Below are positions 43,385-53,226 of a stretch of DNA of 64,000 nucleotides, piece by piece. The DNA is taken from contig NZ_OY764190.1 in assembly GCF_963668215.1 (NCBI RefSeq), forward strand, positions 4,774,001 to 4,838,000, read 5' to 3'. Both the position numbers and the translations under genes were made by a program. The stretch is from an uncultured Desulfosarcina sp. (GTDB lineage Bacteria; Desulfobacterota; Desulfobacteria; Desulfobacterales; Desulfosarcinaceae). The notes below the pieces were generated by a model. The model saw nothing but the letters and a program-made list of their open reading frames with translations, had not been told where the DNA came from and ran no database searches. Position 1 is the stretch's first letter. Every line of letters begins with the position of its first letter.

Positions 43385-44248
43385 ATGAGCACTGCATTAC
43401 GGCAAAGATTCATCGATCACATGACGGTCAGGAGGCTTTCCCCAAAAACCAGGGAGTCCTACACCAACGCCGTGGCCGGACTTGCAGCGTATTACCGCAA
43501 GTCACCCGAAAAACTGAACGACGACCAGATCCAGGCTTACCTGCTATACCTGATCAAAGAACGGAAGCTGGCCTGGAGTTCGTGCAACGTGGTCTTCTCC
43601 GGTTTGCGATGTTTTTACGGGGAAGTGCTCAAATGGGAGCAGACCCGATTCAGCATTCCGCCCCGACCAAGAAAAAAACAGCTGCCCATGCTGCTGAGTA
43701 TCGAAGAGGTTCGCCGGCTGTTTGACGCCACCAGCAACCCCAAACATCGGTGCCTGTTGATGACCATTTACGGTGCCGGCCTGCGGGTCAGCGAAGCGGT
43801 CCATTTAAAGCCCTGCCATATCGAAAGCTCCCGCATGATGATTCGCGTGGAGCAAGGTAAGGGAATGAAGGATCGCTATACCCTGCTTCCCGAACGCCTT
43901 TTACAGGAACTGCGCTCCTACTATACGACCTATCGTCCCGACGAATATCTCTTTTTCGGAAAGTCGAAATCCCGTCCCTTACCGGTGGGTACGGCGCAAA
44001 AAGCATATTACCATGCCAAAAAACGAGCGGGCATTACCGGAGGAAGAGGGATTCACACCCTGCGCCATTGCTTTGCCACGCACTTGATGGACATGGGGGT
44101 CGATATCTACGCAATCAAACACATGATGGGGCACAGCGCCATAAAAACCACTTCAGGATATCTGCACGCCAGCCGGCAAAAAATCGCCAACGTGATCAGT
44201 CCGCTGGATCGGGCCGCAGGCGAAAGCCCTTGCCATGCGGCCTTCTGA
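43385..44248 (+). CDS. Tyrosine recombinase of the IS91-type element (copy 2)
   Basis: 287 residues, identical in sequence to the copy-1 protein; all catalytic motifs (GLRVSEAVHL, HTLRHCFATHL, MMGHSAIKTTSGYLH) are present. AAAGGAGG precedes the ATG. Confidence 0.9.
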   Translation: MSTALRQRFIDHMTVRRLSPKTRESYTNAVAGLAAYYRKSPEKLNDDQIQAYLLYLIKERKLAWSSCNVVFSGLRCFYGEVLKWEQTRFSIPPRPRKKQLPMLLSIEEVRRLFDATSNPKHRCLLMTIYGAGLRVSEAVHLKPCHIESSRMMIRVEQGKGMKDRYTLLPERLLQELRSYYTTYRPDEYLFFGKSKSRPLPVGTAQKAYYHAKKRAGITGGRGIHTLRHCFATHLMDMGVDIYAIKHMMGHSAIKTTSGYLHASRQKIANVISPLDRAAGESPCHAAF

Positions 44249-45440
44249 CGGCCCTGGAACCGGTCGGCAAGCCCTTGAAGTCGCACACATTCTCCAACGC
44301 CATGGCGATACCTATGCAGCAAAGCGCCGCCTTCCGCTCAAGCACCTCAAGGCGATGCACCATATCCGATTCTGCCGTACCGCCGTGATGGGCGGACATC
44401 GGCAGCAATGCGACCGCTGCGGATTCGAACGCAACGCCTACAACAGTTGCGGTGACCGCCACTGTCCCAAATGCCGCACCCTGGCCAAGGAACGCTGGCT
44501 GGATGCCCGCCGGAGCGAGTTATTGCCCACCGGCTATTTCCATCTGGTCTTCACGCTGCCGCACGATCTAAATCCGATGATTCACTGCAATCCGAAAGTG
44601 ATGTTGGATAATCTATTCGGCAGCGTCAACGAAACCCTGCAGGCGTTCGCAGCCGATCCACGCTGGCGCCTTAACGGCCGACTGGGATTCGTCGGCGTGC
44701 TGCACACCTGGTCCCAGACCTTGATCGATCATTTTCATCTCCACTGTCTGGTTCCCGCCGGTGCCTGGTCGTTCGACCGCTCCCGCTGGAACCCGTCGCG
44801 CAAGTCGTATCTGTTCCGAGTCAAATCCCTGGCCAAACAGTTTCGCAAGACCTATCTCGGCCGCCTTCAGGAAAGGTATGAGAATGGTGAATTACGCTTT
44901 CCCGGCCGGATCTCACTCTTGGCCGACCGTGAGGAATTTGCCCGGCAAATCGGCATCTTGAGGAAAAAGCAATGGATCGTATACGCCAAGGCGCCATTCG
45001 CCGGGCCGGAGCAGGTGATCGACTATCTGGGCCGCTATACCCACCGGGTGGCCATCTCCAACCATCGCCTATTATCAATGGATGATGGAAAGGTGACGTT
45101 TTCATACAAGGATCGCAGCCGGACCGATCGGACCCGCCGGATGACCCTGTCTGCCGACGAGTTCATCCGGCGCTTCCTTTTGCATGTGCTGCCGCCGCGG
45201 TTTGTCAAAATCCGCTATTTCGGATTTCTGTTTCATCGAGACAAACGGCAAAACATCGCATCGATCCGGGAGCAGATGGGGTCGCAGACCGTAACCGCCG
45301 AACCGGCGATTGAAGATGCCCGACAGATCGTGCTTCGGTTAATGGGGATCGATATCCATTGCTGTCCCCAATGCCGAAAGGGACGGATGCTGGTGGTGCA
45401 TAAGATCCCTAAATGCTGCCCGATACGCGATCCGCCGTAG
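44235..45440 (+). CDS. IS91-family transposase (HUH), copy 2
   Basis: 401 residues with the same zinc-binding and HUH motifs as copy 1. Differences are CNPKVML, NETLQAF and VLHTWS here against CNPKALL, NETLQTF and VLPTWS in copy 1, all within one segment of about 180 bp. Confidence 0.92.
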   Translation: MRPSDGPGTGRQALEVAHILQRHGDTYAAKRRLPLKHLKAMHHIRFCRTAVMGGHRQQCDRCGFERNAYNSCGDRHCPKCRTLAKERWLDARRSELLPTGYFHLVFTLPHDLNPMIHCNPKVMLDNLFGSVNETLQAFAADPRWRLNGRLGFVGVLHTWSQTLIDHFHLHCLVPAGAWSFDRSRWNPSRKSYLFRVKSLAKQFRKTYLGRLQERYENGELRFPGRISLLADREEFARQIGILRKKQWIVYAKAPFAGPEQVIDYLGRYTHRVAISNHRLLSMDDGKVTFSYKDRSRTDRTRRMTLSADEFIRRFLLHVLPPRFVKIRYFGFLFHRDKRQNIASIREQMGSQTVTAEPAIEDARQIVLRLMGIDIHCCPQCRKGRMLVVHKIPKCCPIRDPP

Positions 45441-45866
45441 CATCGACAGGAACTGTTGTACCAGAGTTGATCGGGTTCCGGCAGGTACCACCGGTGGGGT
45501 GCGTCCGATGACTGAAAGGACATGAAATTGGCCCCGTAAGCCAACATCTACAGACACGTTTATCCAAACATTACTGGTCGAACGAGATGACAGGAAAGCT
45601 CTTTCAAGACCCAAACAACCAATGTCCCCTTGCATTCTTCCACGGGTGAGCTATATAAACTCCATAGCTTGACCGACGGTATCGGGCGGCTCTGTTCAAC
45701 AACATTTTATCCATCATCCCTTTCATCGTTCCATCGGTTCTATCAAAATTTTTGTGGCCGCGTAGCTTGCCGTCGCTATGTGCTTTGCTTCGGGACGATG
45801 GATAAAACGCTATTCGTTGGATTTTTGTTTACAAAAGTTTTAATGATGTTTAACGAATTAACGATC

Positions 45867-46679
45867 TCAATTAAGATAATGTTTAGAGCGAGATGTCCAT
45901 TTTAATAAATAATGGAATGTCAAGATTATGATAGAATCTATGAAAAATGCAATTATAATTGTCCAAAAAATACCTACTACAATCAACTGAACATTAGAAA
46001 AAGAAATTGAATATTTAAATACCCTTCCGATTCCCGTTGGAGAAACCATATACTCACAAACAACAGCTATTCCTAAACTCATAACACTTGTAATGCGGAT
46101 TGAACCTCTTAATTCAGGAACTATTGCTGGCAATTTTATTCTTAATAATAAACCTATGTAGTTTTCTCCCATAAATATAGCCAAATGTTTGTAGTTAAGT
46201 GGAACATTTTGAATAGAGTTAAAACTATAAATAAAAATTAAAAAGGATGTATATAGAACTATGATGAATAGCTCAAGATTTTGAGATGAAGAAATTAATA
46301 TTGTGCAAAATGGAATAATTAATAGAGGTGGCAAGACTCTAAAAATTTCAATGATTGGATCAAATAAATAACTTAAAAAATTTGATGAAGATATAATTAG
46401 TCCTGAAAATAGTCCGATTATTATTCCAATTAACAAGCCTGCGGTTAATTGTAAAAAAGTGAAAATCACATGTGGAAAAAATCCAAAAGATCCACCACCT
46501 TGAGCTTTAATTATAGGGTCACTAAAAGCGCTTCGATAAAAGGCAGAAATTGATTCAAAGAATCCAGGAAAAACATCAGAACCTACCAACAAAGATAGGA
46601 TTTCTGCTCCCGCTATAAGTATGAATATGGGGAAAATTATTTTGTATATATATCGACAGTGCAATTTAAGTCCGGCCAA
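45867..46679 (-). CDS. ABC transporter permease (NitT/TauT type), last gene of AT-rich operon
   Basis: 270 residues with about six membrane segments. The ATPase-coupling region is GENYIGLLLRIKLPAIVPELRGSIRI (EAA motif variant), as in SsuC/TauC-type permeases. Very AT-rich, unlike the flanking GC-rich elements. 77 nt downstream of the binding protein gene. Two different permease genes in one operon suggest a heterodimeric channel. Confidence 0.85.
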   Translation of the reverse strand: MAGLKLHCRYIYKIIFPIFILIAGAEILSLLVGSDVFPGFFESISAFYRSAFSDPIIKAQGGGSFGFFPHVIFTFLQLTAGLLIGIIIGLFSGLIISSSNFLSYLFDPIIEIFRVLPPLLIIPFCTILISSSQNLELFIIVLYTSFLIFIYSFNSIQNVPLNYKHLAIFMGENYIGLLLRIKLPAIVPELRGSIRITSVMSLGIAVVCEYMVSPTGIGRVFKYSISFSNVQLIVVGIFWTIIIAFFIDSIIILTFHYLLKWTSRSKHYLN

Positions 46680-46756
46680 TTTAAGAAATTATTAGAATAT
46701 CGGCGATGAAAATAGCAAAAAGTCTTATATGTTTTCAGAGTTCAAAATTTATGAGT

Positions 46757-48088
46757 TCATTTTAAAGGTAAAATATTCATCTCCTCAGCGATTTCTTTTG
46801 CAATACGTTCAGAATCAAAAAAATTAAATATTTCAAAATTTCTTTTGGCAATATTTAATTTGCTCCTGATCACTTCATTGTTTTTTTCACCCAAGTTTCT
46901 ATCAATAGCGGAAAATAATTTCAAAGTACTATTTTTAAGTGAATTTAATTTTAAGTATACATCATCAGCATAAATTACATCATCGACATTTGGAGGATTT
47001 GATTTGTATATACCATTTGCTATAAAACTATTTAATATACTGCCATTAATATATTTATAATAAAAAGGACTTTCTACATTTAAAAACCAATCTTTTTGGG
47101 CATCGAAAGTAAAAAATGGATCAAGACTATTATAAATTATAATTCCATCTTTACTATCGAAACTTTGACCAGATACTTGACTTAAATAGGGCATATGCAA
47201 TTCAATTGCTTCACTTGGGAAGTCATTTATATATTGCATAATCCGATAATTTACGGAAGCTAGTCTAAGAATTGTATCTTGGTTTTCAGAATAAAAGTTT
47301 AAATTAGTCGCCCATCCATTTTGAAGAATGCTAGATAGTTCAGAAGAATTGGCAGATGGAATTGCGCCTTTTGCAAAATCGCTAGATGTGATAATTGGCT
47401 TAAAGCCATCTTTTTGGAGAGTTAGGCGTGAAGGAACACCTCCAACTTGAAAATCAGCATCTTTATTCCTCATAGCTACTATTGTTAGAGGATCGTCTAA
47501 TACTTTAGTTATGATGTCATTGTAGGTTAATCCACCTTTATTGAGAGCAAGATCAATAAATGGCTTGATAGCTGTTTCAGTTGGGTATGCGAAGATTTTT
47601 CCTTTCATCTGATTTATAGTAGCTCTTATGGCATCCTCATGTGTATAGCCTTTAGTTATAAATTCCTCGTAACTGAAATAGCCAGCATCAGGCTGTGCCA
47701 AAATAGCATAACCTTGAAATAAATCGCCAAAAACAAAACTAATTAAATTAGGGGCATTGTCGTAAGCAGAAAAAAGGATGCCGGGTGGACAAGATATTAC
47801 GTCCATTGTATTATTTTTTAAAAAAGGAACAATCTCTTCAACTTTAATTGACTGATATTCTAAATCGATTCCAACTTCCTTAAACCAACCTTTTTTTGCG
47901 CCAATAATAGCATAAGTATGGTCACCATAAGGGAGCATTCCAAATTTTATAGTTGTAAGTTTAGTTTTTACACTATTTGTTTGTTCATTTGAAACTTCTT
48001 TCTGTTTTTCGCATCCATTAAAACTAAATAAAACAACTAAAAATATTACAGTTATGATTTTACTTTTAACAAAATTAAATGATTTCAT
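46757..48088 (-). CDS. ABC transporter substrate-binding lipoprotein (NMT1/SsuA-like)
   Basis: 443 residues. Lipoprotein signal: KIITVIFLVVLFSFNGC with lipobox FNGC. The mature part starts TTIKFGMLPYGDHTYAIIGAKKGWFKEVGIDLEYQ, the pattern of NMT1/THI5 and sulfonate/taurine binding proteins, but at about 420 residues it is longer than usual (about 300). Ligand unknown. Confidence 0.8.
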   Translation of the reverse strand: MKSFNFVKSKIITVIFLVVLFSFNGCEKQKEVSNEQTNSVKTKLTTIKFGMLPYGDHTYAIIGAKKGWFKEVGIDLEYQSIKVEEIVPFLKNNTMDVISCPPGILFSAYDNAPNLISFVFGDLFQGYAILAQPDAGYFSYEEFITKGYTHEDAIRATINQMKGKIFAYPTETAIKPFIDLALNKGGLTYNDIITKVLDDPLTIVAMRNKDADFQVGGVPSRLTLQKDGFKPIITSSDFAKGAIPSANSSELSSILQNGWATNLNFYSENQDTILRLASVNYRIMQYINDFPSEAIELHMPYLSQVSGQSFDSKDGIIIYNSLDPFFTFDAQKDWFLNVESPFYYKYINGSILNSFIANGIYKSNPPNVDDVIYADDVYLKLNSLKNSTLKLFSAIDRNLGEKNNEVIRSKLNIAKRNFEIFNFFDSERIAKEIAEEMNILPLK

Positions 48089-48115
48089 ATTTTCTCCTAA
48101 TTATAAAAAATTTAA

Positions 48116-48901
48116 CTATAAATGAAACAAGTAAAGTGTGAAATTAATTAAGTAAAAAGATATAAGACCGCATAAAGCATATATAATTAAAAATACAATT
48201 AATTTTCCCATATCTGCATACAAATAAGATTGATATACTAAATACCCAATACCTGAATTACCTGAAAGATATTCTGCGCCGAGAGAAAAAGCCCAAAGCA
48301 ACCCGATAACATTTCTAAGACTTCCCCGCATTTCAGGAAATATCGCTGGCAAGTATACAGATTTTAAAATTTGAAATTTGCTCGCTCCAGAAAAATGAGC
48401 AAGATAAGCATAATTAGAAGGAATATTCCAAACTGATTCATAAGTGTTCGTAGCAATAACAATAAATACGCTGAAACCGATATAAATGTATATCCCAGCC
48501 TCATTACCACCGAACCAATGTAAAAAAAGAGGAATTAATGCAAAAAGTGGAACAGACCGAAAAAATAATAAAATAATAGAATTTGCATTTCGAGTTGATT
48601 TAAAATAATGAATCAATAATCCAACTGTAAATCCTAAAAAAGTACCTATACTAAATCCAATTATAATCCTAATAATAGTTTTTGATAAATGAGTTAAAAT
48701 TACTAAGAAAGCTTGAGTATGACTTGGTTCAGGTACACCCGCAAAAATTGCTATGCTTGGCAAAGATTTAATGGCAATGTAGTTGAGCGTAGGAAACAGT
48801 TTGTTATTATCAATAATTAAAGAAGATAATTCCCAAAGTGATAAAAAAAATACTATGGAGAATAAGAGATTTGATTTGTTGAATTTACTTTTCATCAACA
48901 T
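48116..48901 (-). CDS. ABC transporter permease (NitT/TauT type)
   Basis: 261 residues, about six membrane segments. Coupling region GASKFQILKSVYLPAIFPEMRGSLRNVIGLLWAFSLGAEYL. Located between the ATPase and binding-protein genes with short gaps (17 and 27 nt). Confidence 0.85.
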   Translation of the reverse strand: MLMKSKFNKSNLLFSIVFFLSLWELSSLIIDNNKLFPTLNYIAIKSLPSIAIFAGVPEPSHTQAFLVILTHLSKTIIRIIIGFSIGTFLGFTVGLLIHYFKSTRNANSIILLFFRSVPLFALIPLFLHWFGGNEAGIYIYIGFSVFIVIATNTYESVWNIPSNYAYLAHFSGASKFQILKSVYLPAIFPEMRGSLRNVIGLLWAFSLGAEYLSGNSGIGYLVYQSYLYADMGKLIVFLIIYALCGLISFYLINFTLYLFHL

Positions 48902-48918
48902 AGATCGTTCAATATTTT

Positions 48919-49668
48919 TTATGACTGTTCATAATAATTGCGAATAGTAGATCGGTAATTATGAAAAACAGGTTCAGATAACAAAGATTGTTTTCGAGGA
49001 TAAGAAAAGTTTATATCTAAAGAATTTAAAATTTTTCCTGAATTTATGATCAAAACCCGATTTCCTAGTAAGATTGCCTCATCGATATCGTGAGTTACAA
49101 AAAGAAAAGTAAAATGGCTATATTTGAGCCAAAGGTTTTGGACAACTTCATGAATCTGATCTTTTGTATAAAAGTCTAGTTGGGAAGTCGGTTCATCCAG
49201 AAGGAAAACGCTAGCATCATACGCTAAAGCCATACCTAAGGCAACTCTACGAGTTTCCCCACCTGATAATTCCTTAGGATATTTGTCAAGGATTGATTCA
49301 GGATCAAATCCAATTAATCGTGAGAGTCTTATTGCTTCATTGTGGCGTTTAATTTTGGATAACCCTCTTAATTCAAGAGAATAGGTGAGGTTTTGTTCTA
49401 CAGTTCTCCATGGAAAAATTGTATTAGACTGAAAAACAAATCCTAACTTAGGCATAGGATTATGAAATAATATTTCGCCTGAACTTTTTGTTTCTATTCC
49501 AGATAAAATTTTTAACAATGTAGTTTTACCACAACCCGATGGACCTACTATAGTTATAAATTCTCCTTCTTTTATCTTTAAATCGATATTATCCAAAGCC
49601 AATGTATATTTATTAGACAATAATTGATATTTTTTTGTAATACTCTTAAGATAAAATATTGTATTCAT
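48919..49668 (-). CDS. ABC transporter ATPase (SsuB/TauB type)
   Basis: 249 residues from ATG 49668. Walker A GPSGCGKTTLLK, Q-loop GFVFQSNTIFPWRTV, signature LSGGETRRVALGMALAYD, Walker B VFLLDEPTSQLD, His in VTHDIDEAI. The start overlaps the stop of the methyltransferase gene by ATGA, so transporter and methyltransferase are co-translated. Confidence 0.9.
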   Translation of the reverse strand: MNTIFYLKSITKKYQLLSNKYTLALDNIDLKIKEGEFITIVGPSGCGKTTLLKILSGIETKSSGEILFHNPMPKLGFVFQSNTIFPWRTVEQNLTYSLELRGLSKIKRHNEAIRLSRLIGFDPESILDKYPKELSGGETRRVALGMALAYDASVFLLDEPTSQLDFYTKDQIHEVVQNLWLKYSHFTFLFVTHDIDEAILLGNRVLIINSGKILNSLDINFSYPRKQSLLSEPVFHNYRSTIRNYYEQS

Positions 49669-50282
49669 AAATTTATAAAACAAGACCAACCTGTGTCATC
49701 TTCTTCAAGATATACAAGGTTGATTAGGTTTTTTGGAAAAGATTCTTCTATCGCCCTGGTAGCACCAGGACAATGCTCATGATCATAGTCATCAAAATAT
49801 ATCATTCCACCATGATTAATTACTTTTGTAATATAATCACAACAAAATTTAGTGGGAAGATATAAGTCACAATCAATATGAGCAAAGGATATATTTTTAA
49901 GATCAAGTGATTTAAAAATTTCTTCAACTTTTCCTTTAAATAGAAATACGGATTTTTGAATAGACCTCCTTTTAATAATTGATTGCATATGAACAAAATC
50001 AACATCTCTATACTTTCCGACTGGATGGACTGGATGCCCATCGGTATAAGGATGGCCAGAAAATGTATCGATACCGTAGAATTTTGTTTGAGAAAAAAAT
50101 GGAAGAATCTTATCTGCCATAGCAAGCAGTGTGCCGCCCTTATATACTCCGATTTCTAAAACGTTTCCTGGAGTCTTTTGCAATACTTCATGGCATTTGT
50201 TAGCCAAGTATTTTAACCTATTATCTGGTATTACAGATTTTGTGTACGGAACACTATCGATTACTTTATTAACTTTAATCAT
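49665..50282 (-). CDS. TylF/macrocin-O-methyltransferase-like SAM methyltransferase
   Basis: 205 residues. SAM-binding VLEIGVYKGGTLLAMAD, then FYGIDTFSGHP, IDCDLYLPTK and GGMIYFDDYDHEHCPGATRAIEE with Asp and His residues suited to metal binding, as in TylF-type O-methyltransferases of antibiotic and sugar modification. One nt after the 667-residue gene and overlapping the ABC ATPase gene. The substrate may be what the transporter handles (inference). Confidence 0.8.
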   Translation of the reverse strand: MIKVNKVIDSVPYTKSVIPDNRLKYLANKCHEVLQKTPGNVLEIGVYKGGTLLAMADKILPFFSQTKFYGIDTFSGHPYTDGHPVHPVGKYRDVDFVHMQSIIKRRSIQKSVFLFKGKVEEIFKSLDLKNISFAHIDCDLYLPTKFCCDYITKVINHGGMIYFDDYDHEHCPGATRAIEESFPKNLINLVYLEEDDTGWSCFINL

Positions 50283-50283
50283 T

Positions 50284-52287
50284 CTATGCAGCCCTTAGTT
50301 TTTCAATAATTCTATTCCCAACTATTTGGCCGTCATAGAAACTATAAATATTTCCATGTTTATTAAATATTTCAATATCTCTGGAGAGGTTATTGATGGT
50401 GTTCGAAGTCAATTTATTTTTTTTATGATTTAATAATAAATCAATGTTTTTTTTGCTATCTAAAAATTTATCCCTGTATATAATAAAGTTTTGAAAAACT
50501 TGAGGTGCTATAACTTTAGTTAATTCAGTTGGGTCTATTTCGTTACTTTTAAAAGATGTTCTATATTCTCTGAAATTTGGGTCGTTGATTTCGTTAAAAG
50601 ATTTAAAATCATAAGAAGATTCAATTGACCTTTGGATACTCTCTATGCTTAGACCAATGGAATTGTGGGAGTTCCAGCTATCTTGGACAAATCTTGAGAA
50701 TGATAATGTGTCTTGTTTAATTCGGTCGATTGTTTGGTAAGCAATTGATAGTATACGCATTATCAATGATTCATTACTATGCCAATCTAATGGTTTTAGA
50801 TTGAAGTTCCAGACGTTATGTATATTAAAACTAGAAAATTTATTTTCCCAATAAGAAAAATCTTTGCCCCTTAACAGAGAGTATAGTTGAATGTCTTCTA
50901 TGGTGAGAAATAATTCAAATCCTTTGTCTAAAGCGTAGGACAAAGTAGGTCCTGTAGCAACAATAAATTGAGGGTTTTTTGAAGACATGTGTTGGAAAAG
51001 TTTTTGATGATTTCTTTCTATAAACGTATTAAAATTCCTTCCTTCAAGCAAATTTTCATTTTCTTGATGAAGAAAGTCCCAGATTATCCTAATAAAATTC
51101 TTAGCACTTTTGTCTAAACAAAAAATCTGAGGTTGAGGTTTTGATAAAAGGTAATTAATGAGTTTTTCAAAAGAAGAGATTGGATCTTCTTTGTTGAAAG
51201 GCTTTATAGAACCGGCTTTGGGATATAGTAATTTGTATCCTTTGAACGAATTAATTATCGCTAAATCACTAAAATTATCGCTACTGTTACCTTCAAAAAT
51301 AACTCTTGGTAATGATGTTATAGCGTTAGCCAAAGAGTGAGAGAAATATTGCTTAGAATATTTTGTATAGTTTTTATCATATATTGGGTCAATTTCTATA
51401 TTGAAAAAATTAAAAAAGCCATTTTTATACGCATAATTCAAACTTTCATGATCAAAAATACCAGTGTTAATTAATTTAAGCTGTATACCTTGCGGATCTT
51501 CACCTAAAAAACTATTAACAGAAACATCTGGGAGTTCAATAACTTGAGGAAATGCCGGCTCTAAGTTATCAACAATATTACTTATGAAATTTGCTGCCCA
51601 TTCTTCTATATTATTATAAAGGTTTTTAAGGAATAACTTTCCGTTTTTTTCTAATAATAACTTATCAACAGCAGAATTAATTGGTAGTTCGTAGTCTGAA
51701 AGATCTATAGGTTTTTCTTTCAAGAAACGAAAAGTTTCTAACGATTTTTTAGGATTAGAAAATTCCAAGGCTTGGATTCTAGCAAATGCGAAAAAAGGAT
51801 TTTTTGATATATTTAAATCACTGATCCAAAAGTTTAAGTCCATGCCATCTTCGTATACAGATAAAGTATTTGCTGCTTTTATCCTTAAACTTTCCGGAAG
51901 GTCAGGGTCCAATACTAATTTTTGTGCTATAAGATCTTTATTAACACCCCATTCTAAAATTGAACAAATTTCTAAAATTTTAACTGCAATACTTCTTGAT
52001 CTATTTTTGATTTCAGGTAACGCTTTAATGAAATGAAAATTTAGTGCCTCTTTCAGCAAATTAACAGTATGAGAGTTAAGTTGATCAAAAAATGCACAAA
52101 AATAGTCTATTACAGATAAATCTTTTGCATCTGACCTTAGCAGTTGAATATATTTATTTTCTGTTATAATGCCTTCGATTAAATCTATCCAATCCGTTTG
52201 ATTTAAAGATTCAAGGAATATTAAAAAATTAGTTTTAGTTGAATTTTCTTCATATAAAAGAAATTTTTTAAAATATAAAGGTTGCAT
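50284..52287 (-). CDS. Large protein of unknown function in the AT-rich operon
   Basis: 667 residues, no signal peptide or membrane segment. The first about 250 residues are helical with short repeats (SLRIKAANTLSVYEDG, FAFARIQALEFSNPKKS) reminiscent of HEAT-like repeats. The middle part has FEGNSSDNFSDLAIINSF and KPQPQIFCLDKSAKNFIRIIWDF; the last 150 are helical and charged. I recognise no family. Two nt from the upstream gene and one nt from the methyltransferase gene, so it is part of the same unit. Confidence 0.75.
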   Translation of the reverse strand: MQPLYFKKFLLYEENSTKTNFLIFLESLNQTDWIDLIEGIITENKYIQLLRSDAKDLSVIDYFCAFFDQLNSHTVNLLKEALNFHFIKALPEIKNRSRSIAVKILEICSILEWGVNKDLIAQKLVLDPDLPESLRIKAANTLSVYEDGMDLNFWISDLNISKNPFFAFARIQALEFSNPKKSLETFRFLKEKPIDLSDYELPINSAVDKLLLEKNGKLFLKNLYNNIEEWAANFISNIVDNLEPAFPQVIELPDVSVNSFLGEDPQGIQLKLINTGIFDHESLNYAYKNGFFNFFNIEIDPIYDKNYTKYSKQYFSHSLANAITSLPRVIFEGNSSDNFSDLAIINSFKGYKLLYPKAGSIKPFNKEDPISSFEKLINYLLSKPQPQIFCLDKSAKNFIRIIWDFLHQENENLLEGRNFNTFIERNHQKLFQHMSSKNPQFIVATGPTLSYALDKGFELFLTIEDIQLYSLLRGKDFSYWENKFSSFNIHNVWNFNLKPLDWHSNESLIMRILSIAYQTIDRIKQDTLSFSRFVQDSWNSHNSIGLSIESIQRSIESSYDFKSFNEINDPNFREYRTSFKSNEIDPTELTKVIAPQVFQNFIIYRDKFLDSKKNIDLLLNHKKNKLTSNTINNLSRDIEIFNKHGNIYSFYDGQIVGNRIIEKLRAA

Positions 52288-52289
52288 GA

Positions 52290-53135
52290 TTAGCCTGCCA
52301 ATAATTCGAGAGGAAGATTTAAATCAGAAATTGTTTTTGTTGGAGAATGTACTGCTTCAGGTCTCCTTTTAAGCCATCTTTTGAAAGTCTTTAAACCGTC
52401 GCTCAAAACGCGTTGCGGTTGGTAGGGACGGGTAAGGCCATGCAATTCATCTTCTGGAGGATGATAAAAGTATGGGAAGAGTCCTGCATCGGCAATAGTG
52501 GGAAAATGAAGTTTTATGTTATCGTAATTATACCTTAAAAGAAAATGGGCCTGTCTTGTTTGCCTATCATCTAATCCAAGACTTGCACATACTTTATAAA
52601 CTCGTTTTGGTGATTTAGCAAAAAAAAATGGGTCGTTATTATTTTTGTTTTTGCTCCAAGTAACCCATGCACCATGGGAGGCTATTTTTATACTATTTTC
52701 ACTCCTAATACTTGGAGGATTACCTAATACAAGGGAATTTAATAATTTATCAATTTGACTTTTTTTAGGTTTTTTTAAAGGGTCAGTATAATAATTATTC
52801 TTTAAAAATGTTACAAAATTGCTCTTTGAAATCGCCCTCCCAAGAATTTTAGGTTTTTTTAAAGGCGCGGTGAACGATATTTCACGACCCTTGAGTGTAT
52901 GTCTGTAACATTCAAGTTTATATTCTTTTTCCAATTCAGGTGTTTTTTTGTCTTTACATCTATATAACTTCCATAGAAGCTTTTTCATTGAAGAGAGTTC
53001 TAAATTATTTTCATTTTTTATATTGGTAACTAAATATGAGCCAAAAACGTCTTTTTCCCACTTATCTAAAACGGTCTGAATTTCAGATTGCTCAATCGGC
53101 GTAAATGATAAAAGCGCTTGTTCATATTTATTCAT
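52290..53135 (-). CDS. Protein of unknown function, first gene of the AT-rich operon
   Basis: 281 residues, basic and soluble. Lys-rich middle (APLKKPKILGRAISK) and a C-terminal segment FPYFYHPPEDELHGLTRPYQPQ followed by FKRWLKRRPEAVH that looks conserved in character. I recognise no domain. Promoter-proximal, so probably made in the highest amount of the operon. Confidence 0.7.
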   Translation of the reverse strand: MNKYEQALLSFTPIEQSEIQTVLDKWEKDVFGSYLVTNIKNENNLELSSMKKLLWKLYRCKDKKTPELEKEYKLECYRHTLKGREISFTAPLKKPKILGRAISKSNFVTFLKNNYYTDPLKKPKKSQIDKLLNSLVLGNPPSIRSENSIKIASHGAWVTWSKNKNNNDPFFFAKSPKRVYKVCASLGLDDRQTRQAHFLLRYNYDNIKLHFPTIADAGLFPYFYHPPEDELHGLTRPYQPQRVLSDGLKTFKRWLKRRPEAVHSPTKTISDLNLPLELLAG

Positions 53136-53197
53136 TTAGATTCCAATTGTTTAAAATTAAAAGAAAAATTGAACGATGGCACTCAAGGATACGATTG

Positions 53198-53226
53198 TAA
53201 ATAGTATACTTACAAGTTCTTGTCAA
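53198..53226 (-). promoter_or_regulatory. Predicted promoter of the AT-rich operon
   Basis: On the minus strand: TTGACA (53226-53221), 17-nt spacer, TATTTA (53203-53198). It lies about 63 nt before the start of the 281-residue gene. Confidence 0.55.

Larger units (their letters stand above)
43209..45818 (+). mobile_element. IS91-type element, copy 2
   Basis: Second copy of 35632-38241 in the same orientation, with the same ends and CCGC-TTC-GCGG hairpin. Its left flank is a short AT-rich stretch after the IS4 end; its right flank is the AT-rich transporter operon. Confidence 0.85.

Noticed and set aside
45867..53135. Known antiphage defence operon
   Set aside because: No nuclease, helicase, TIR, reverse transcriptase or other defence effector motif is visible; importer genes argue against it.
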